The notes beneath the pieces were generated by a model. The model was not told the origin of the DNA, did not search any database, and saw only the letters and a program-made list of their open reading frames with translations. The position numbers and the translations under genes were made by a program. DNA of 10,365 nt. Source: Phoronis pallida. Taxonomy: Eukaryota > Phoronida > Phoronidae. Within the stretch, counting starts at the first letter, position 1, and each line of letters begins with the position of its first letter. The DNA lies in contig JAOXYC010241567.1 of assembly GCA_028565715.1 (NCBI GenBank), forward strand, positions 1 through 10,365, written 5' to 3'. Shown here piece by piece: positions 6,762-10,365 of this stretch.

Positions 6762-7313
6762 CTACAAGAACATTACAAATATGAGGGGTTACTAAGTCAA
6801 TATGTGTGAGCTCTTCATGATAGGAGGTAGTAAGTGATGGACACTCCACCATGATCAACTTGAAGTTATAGTAACTTATCACTGAGGATATTTTGCGAAC
6901 TAATTTCTTGAATTTTCTTGAATTTGAGGTAAAGGAAGATAGACAGTTACAGAGGGTTTAACATAACATCAAATGCAGGTGATAAGCCAGGTAGACAATA
7001 AAGCTGCTGTAGTGATTTGGTGAAAGCTGCACACTGAGCGTGGTGAAAGCGCCAGGAAGCAAGTGTGTGTGGATTACACATGGATGAGAAAAGACAAGCA
7101 TTCTCGGCAGAATGCAGACATTTTACAGAATATTGTTTAAAACTTCTCATTTATTTTACATGATTTTATTCTCCATTTTAATTTAAAAAACATTGACACA
7201 ATATAAAAAAATTGTGTCCTACTGGATATGGGCATGCTATCCATATAACTAATGTTCTTCTTGTTTTTTAAAAATCTAATTATATATAATTTAACTCTAA
7301 AATGGAAAAAAAA
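6762..7313. other. Intron A-B, proximal part: no features seen
   Basis: This is the part of the 1.66-kb intron between exons A and B lying next to exon B. Open frames here (such as 6947-7150 minus) lack splice sites and recognisable content. The sequence is AT-rich; I see nothing further in it. Confidence 0.5.
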
Positions 7314-7543
7314 TCTTTTTATAAAATGAAAAAAATAAAAATAAGGAAATCAACTTGCTTATTTCTAAATGAAAATAATAACTGGTAAGAGAAGTAGGTA
7401 CCCAAAGTACAACAAAAAATAAAAAAAAATTCTTTTTATAAATGAAAAAAAATAAAAATAAGGAAATCAACTTGCTTATTTGTAAATGAAAATAATAACT
7501 GGTAATAAAAGAGAAGTAGGTACCCAAAGTATAACAAAAAATA
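7314..7543. repeat. Two-copy tandem duplication, 117-bp unit
   Basis: Units at 7314-7430 and 7431-7543 are nearly identical, each running from TCTTTTTATAAA through GGAAATCAACTTGCTTATTT to GTAGGTACCCAAAGTA; the second has a 4-6 bp insertion (TAAAA before GAGAAG). The low divergence suggests a recent duplication. The minus-strand frame across it is low-complexity Phe/Leu/Ser and not a gene. Confidence 0.88.
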
Positions 7544-7876
7544 TTTCAATAACCTATTATCAAAAATATTAAAAAATTCTCAAAACTTAATTATTCTTTG
7601 AGGTTTGCTCAGAAGAGATAGAATTTTTGAGTGCCCCATTATAGAGTTGACGCTTGACAGTTTTTCAGCTGAATTACTTAGTTTTCAAAATGGCGGAGGA
7701 AACCATACATGAGACATAAAAACTTGATACGAATTTCTCTTATCAACACTGCATAAAAAAGCAAAATTTAAAAAGAATTTGATTTAATCTTGGGCTTGGA
7801 AGGCAAATAATATTATTTTTGCCTAAGATACTTTTCCACCACCATCTTTTACTGCATAATTAAGAAAGAAAATAAG
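7544..7876. other. Intron A-B, stretch between the two tandem repeats: no gene seen
   Basis: AT-rich intron sequence. It contains a plus-strand CAAAATGGCGGA (7686-7697), like a YY1-type site or a strong start context, but the frame that follows has only nine codons. Confidence 0.5.
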
Positions 7877-8288
7877 TTCATGGAGCAATGATTGCTTCTC
7901 TCTCCTGAACAGGCCTCTAAAATCATGGTTCATGAAGCAATGATTGCTTCTCTCTCCTGAACAGGCCTCTAAAATCATGGTTCATGAAGCAATGATTGCT
8001 TCTCTCTCCTGAACAGGCATCTAAAATCATGGTTCATGAAGCAATGATTGCTTCTCTCTCCTGAACAGGCATCTAAAATCATGGTTCATGAAGCAATGAT
8101 TGCTTCTCCCTCCTGAACAGGCCTCTAAAATCATGGTTCATGAAGCAATGATTGCTTCTCTCTCTTGAACAGGCCTCTAAAATCATGGTTCATGAAGCAA
8201 TGATTGCTTCTCTCTCCTGAACAGACCTCTAAAATCATGGTTCATGAAGCAATGATTGCTTCTCTCTCCTGAACAGGCCTCTAAAATT
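7877..8288. repeat. Minisatellite: eight copies of a 52-bp unit
   Basis: Units start at 7877, 7929, 7981, 8033, 8085, 8137, 8189 and 8241; the array spans 412 bp with only single-base differences. Units 3 and 4 share GCAT where the others have GCCT; unit 5 has CTCCCT; unit 6 has CTTGAAC; unit 7 has AGACCT. Each unit contains GAAGCAATGATTGCTTC, a palindrome with 8-bp arms around one base, and TTCATGAA, a perfect palindrome (unit 1 has TTCATGGA). The unit length is not a multiple of three. The array lies about 130 bp downstream (in transcription) of exon A, inside its intron. Confidence 0.95.
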
Positions 8289-8418
8289 ATAAAATATCAC
8301 TCTACAGGAAAAATATCACTCTTAATAATGAAATAAAATGATAACAAATAATAATATAAGGTAAAACTTGAGGTTGGATGGGGGTGTTAATCGAGTCATT
8401 GCAGGCGAGGGGGGTTAC

Positions 8419-8526
8419 CTTCAGTCTTGACTGGGTGATGGTTGGTAATGGGGGGAGGGCTAAAGATCTCTTCTGGGACGTCCTCTTCTGAATCTCCGTC
8501 ATAGTAGGTTTGGATTGTGGGAAGGT
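8419..8526 (-). CDS. Exon A: acidic proline-rich linker
   Basis: This 108-nt exon (36 codons) starts and ends in phase 1. The acceptor follows a pyrimidine-rich tract (TTTCTTTCTCTACCCCAAG, then the exon) and the donor is GAAG|GTAACC. It encodes an LPTIQTYYDGDSEEDVPEE segment followed by IFSPPPITNHHPVKTE: a Tyr-Tyr pair, an acidic cluster, then a proline-rich stretch. There is no globular domain; it reads as a flexible spacer upstream of the Ig domain. Its final G joins AC of the next exon to make an Asp codon. Support rests on the splice sites, phase agreement with the next two exons and protein-like composition. I do not recognise this linker as diagnostic of any family. A longer frame that overlaps it on the same strand lacks any protein-like pattern. 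Confidence 0.72.
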
Positions 8527-8715
8527 CTTGGGGTAGAGAAAGAAAACACACGCTTTCAGATTAAATACAGGATAGAAAAAGAGACTTGCACTAGATAGTC
8601 CTGGATGGAAACAGTATAAAAAGAACATTTTGTTTTGACAAATAAGTTTAGCTCCAAGCTGATGCTCTTGACAGTATTAGCAGTATTTACATGTAGCAAT
8701 TAAACATTGTTTTAT

Positions 8716-9004
8716 CAAGCCTGCAAAAGAATTCCTCTAACAAAGTTTGAATCCATCTCACGAACCACTCATAATTGGTTGTTCCCTCTCACGAACCACC
8801 AAAGCTCTGCACTGTACTGAAGCCCTTTGTTGTCTTTGGTGGTTCGTGGGAGAGAATTTCTTAGCGTGAGAGGGAATAATTGTTTGTGGCACTGAATATT
8901 GCGTTAGTGCGAGAGCTTTGATGGTTCGTGAGAGGGAAAAACCAATTATGGGCGGTTCATGAGAGGGATTCAAAATTCGTGAGAGGGATTCTCTGGCAGG
9001 CTTG
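8716..9004. repeat. Fold-back element with about 97-nt inverted arms and repeated internal motif
   Basis: The left arm (8716 to about 8814) and right arm (about 8908-9004) pair almost throughout, from CAAGCCTGC/GCAGGCTTG at the ends inward to AAAGCTCT/AGAGCTTT. A motif close to CGTGAGAGGGA recurs several times on the plus strand (around 8863, 8925, 8955 and 8973), and CACGAACCACC recurs on the left. A 95-codon minus frame inside is a shadow. It is a MITE or fold-back element. Confidence 0.88.
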
Positions 9005-10365
9005 TTTATGTGTAAATCTAATGAAGCTGTATAGTTAACATGCACAACAATTTAGGTACAGAGAAGCAGAGTGAATAGTGACCAAAATGACTTCTTAATG
9101 TTTAAGTGAGTTCTTTCTATAAATAAAAGCAATGTATCAATGGTAATATTTCAAGTTTGACGAGGTACGTCATTGTCTAAACATGACGTTAACAACAAGA
9201 ATCATGTAAACTCTAGCGTACATAGGCACCAGATGCCAAAAAGCAAATGGTAAAAGCAAGCACTCATTCAGGGCAAGACTTATTTAGTCATCTGTGAGGC
9301 TGCTCATTCATCTGAGAATCAGGTCTGGCAGACAGCAAGAAAGTCTCTTATATTGCTCAATTGTCCCCAAATATTAAGGAACTAACAGAAAGTCTAATTC
9401 TGGGCATTTAGCCATAAGCATTTTTATCTTGCATAATAAGTTTTTTTCAGGGTTGCTGTGATTATCAGACAGTTTTCACAACTTGAATGAGCGCAAGGTT
9501 TCTGGACTTGCTCTTGAACATTGATAAGCACACATTTAACAGAAGTCTGCAACACACTGACGAGAAACAAGAAACATGCAGAGAAGAGTGCGCTAGACTA
9601 TACAAGCACATATATGGCATTACATTAATACTGCACTATGTTTTGTCAGCGTAGTGTTACATACACATGCGAGCACGCCGTAATGCGGTTTCTCCATTCT
9701 GCACGTCAACTAACACGCCATTCAAAAAGACTGTGGAAAACAGAAATAAATAATAAATCATTGAACTTAAAAAATCATGAAGTTAATGCGAAAATAGTTT
9801 TTCAGCAATTTTGGATTAAATGACTGACTTCAATATATCATGCACATCAGCATTGAAATTCAAAAACGTTAATAGTTTATTTGAAGGTCAACATTAAAAT
9901 ACAAAATGTTGGTGTTCAGTAGTGGTACATGCCTCGAAAGTATGTGTATTTGGTGTAGTTTTAATGAACAATCTCAAACATTAATTGGTCGGCATATTCT
10001 CACTAGTATTAAAGATAAATCATGCAAATTAAAAAGACTGTGTCAGCATCCTGAATATTAGTGACACACAAAAAGCAATTCATATGACATTTTTCGATTT
10101 GAGTCTTCTTTTAGCCATTTTCAATCAACTTGCAAATTGATATACTTTAAGTTGAGACATTTTTGGCAATTCAATCATTTTATTTCTTTCCTCTACATCT
10201 CTCCTTATACAGGAGACAATATAATCAAACAAGACATGGTCTGTGCTCAAAACATGCACATGTCATCATTTTGTTTCTGATACCGAAAGTTCGTAAAAAC
10301 AGGCAGTAGGTTCTCCCTCAAGCAACATTCATTGAAAATACGACGAGTCTTTGCGTTGTTTATCT
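9005..10365. other. No supported gene or element
   Basis: This 1.36-kb AT-rich stretch is probably part of the intron upstream of exon A. I looked on the minus strand for a further phase-1 exon with both splice sites and a protein-like frame and found none. The 61-codon plus frame at 9638-9823 has no recognisable content. No repeat, RNA gene or promoter could be supported. Confidence 0.5.

Larger units (their letters stand above)
190..8526 (-). other. Twitchin/projectin-like giant muscle protein gene, internal fragment (8 exons)
   Basis: This is the span of a partial gene on the minus strand; the first exons lie beyond the right edge and the last beyond the left edge. Eight open exons with GT donors and AG acceptors join in frame and give about 255 codons (using exon 4080-4049) or 279 codons (using exon 3316-3213). 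Protein order: acidic linker, Lys/Pro/Glu linker, I-set Ig domain, DFRxxL motif, Asp-rich linker, alternative cassette, basic linker with R-[RK]-x-S sites and IIPDWPTL. Known of the family: twitchin, projectin and myosin light chain kinases are sarcomeric or cytoskeletal Ig/Fn3/kinase proteins, DFRxxL motifs bind thin filaments, and in molluscan twitchin phosphorylation of inter-Ig linkers by PKA releases catch tension. Inferred: this is the N-terminal third of such a protein. No kinase or Fn3 domain lies in the window, so an MLCK-like or other titin-family protein is possible. Confidence 0.75.

Noticed and set aside
7297-7527. 76-codon minus-strand hydrophobic frame
   Set aside because: It is a by-product of the two-copy 117-bp repeat; the product is low-complexity Phe/Leu/Ser, not a membrane protein.
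7686-7717. CAAAATGGCGGA with short plus-strand frame, as a possible first exon or YY1-type internal promoter
   Set aside because: The frame has only nine codons, with no donor seen near it and no other promoter element. A single motif is not enough.
8302-8628. 108-codon minus-strand frame over exon A
   Set aside because: It overlaps exon A in another frame. Only the exon A frame has phase agreement with exon B and an acidic linker-like composition.

Overview
The window looks like AT-rich genomic DNA from an invertebrate animal. It has short exons with GT-AG introns and carries a tRNA-derived SINE, many fold-back (terminal-inverted-repeat) elements and minisatellites. There is no prokaryotic gene organisation. 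The exact phylum cannot be fixed from the sequence. A mollusc or other lophotrochozoan is favoured because the one gene present resembles twitchin, but an echinoderm or another marine invertebrate is not excluded.

One protein-coding gene is visible. It runs on the minus strand through most of the window, and both of its ends lie outside. I reconstructed eight exons by joining open frames with splice sites of compatible phase: 8526-8419, 6761-6612, 6292-6050, 5171-5126, 4368-4310, then either 4080-4049 or 3316-3213, then 318-190. In protein order they encode an acidic linker, a Lys/Glu/Pro-rich (PEVK-like) linker, an I-set immunoglobulin domain without the usual Cys/Trp core, a linker with a DFRxxL thin-filament-binding motif, an Asp-rich segment ending in a DWGNLKP stretch, one of two alternative linker cassettes, and a basic segment with three R-[RK]-x-S sites followed by an IIPDWPTL stretch. 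This arrangement of Ig domain, DFRxxL motif, phosphorylatable linker and (presumably) another Ig domain is what I recall for giant muscle proteins of the twitchin/projectin family. Myosin light chain kinase-like proteins are the main alternative.

The most interesting point is exons 4080-4049 and 3316-3213. Both have phase 1 at the 5' end and phase 0 at the 3' end. The reading frame is kept only if exactly one of them is used. Including both gives an in-frame stop, and skipping both shifts the frame. They therefore look like frame-enforced mutually exclusive exons. One gives a short charged spacer and the other a 35-residue cassette with an extra RRTS site. The intron between them holds three successive fold-back elements.

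The rest is intron or flanking DNA. About a dozen inverted-repeat elements are spread through it: 505-592, 1050-1147, 1499-1859, 2031-2319, 2907-3053, 3379-3563, 3584-3780, 3832-4030, 4541-4684, 4819-5094, 5339-5432 and 8716-9004. There is a SINE at about 5690-5961, a two-copy 117-bp tandem repeat at 7314-7543 and an eight-copy 52-bp minisatellite at 7877-8288. The 1050-1147 element has a hammerhead-ribozyme-like core between its arms. In 9005-10365 I see nothing that can be supported as a gene.
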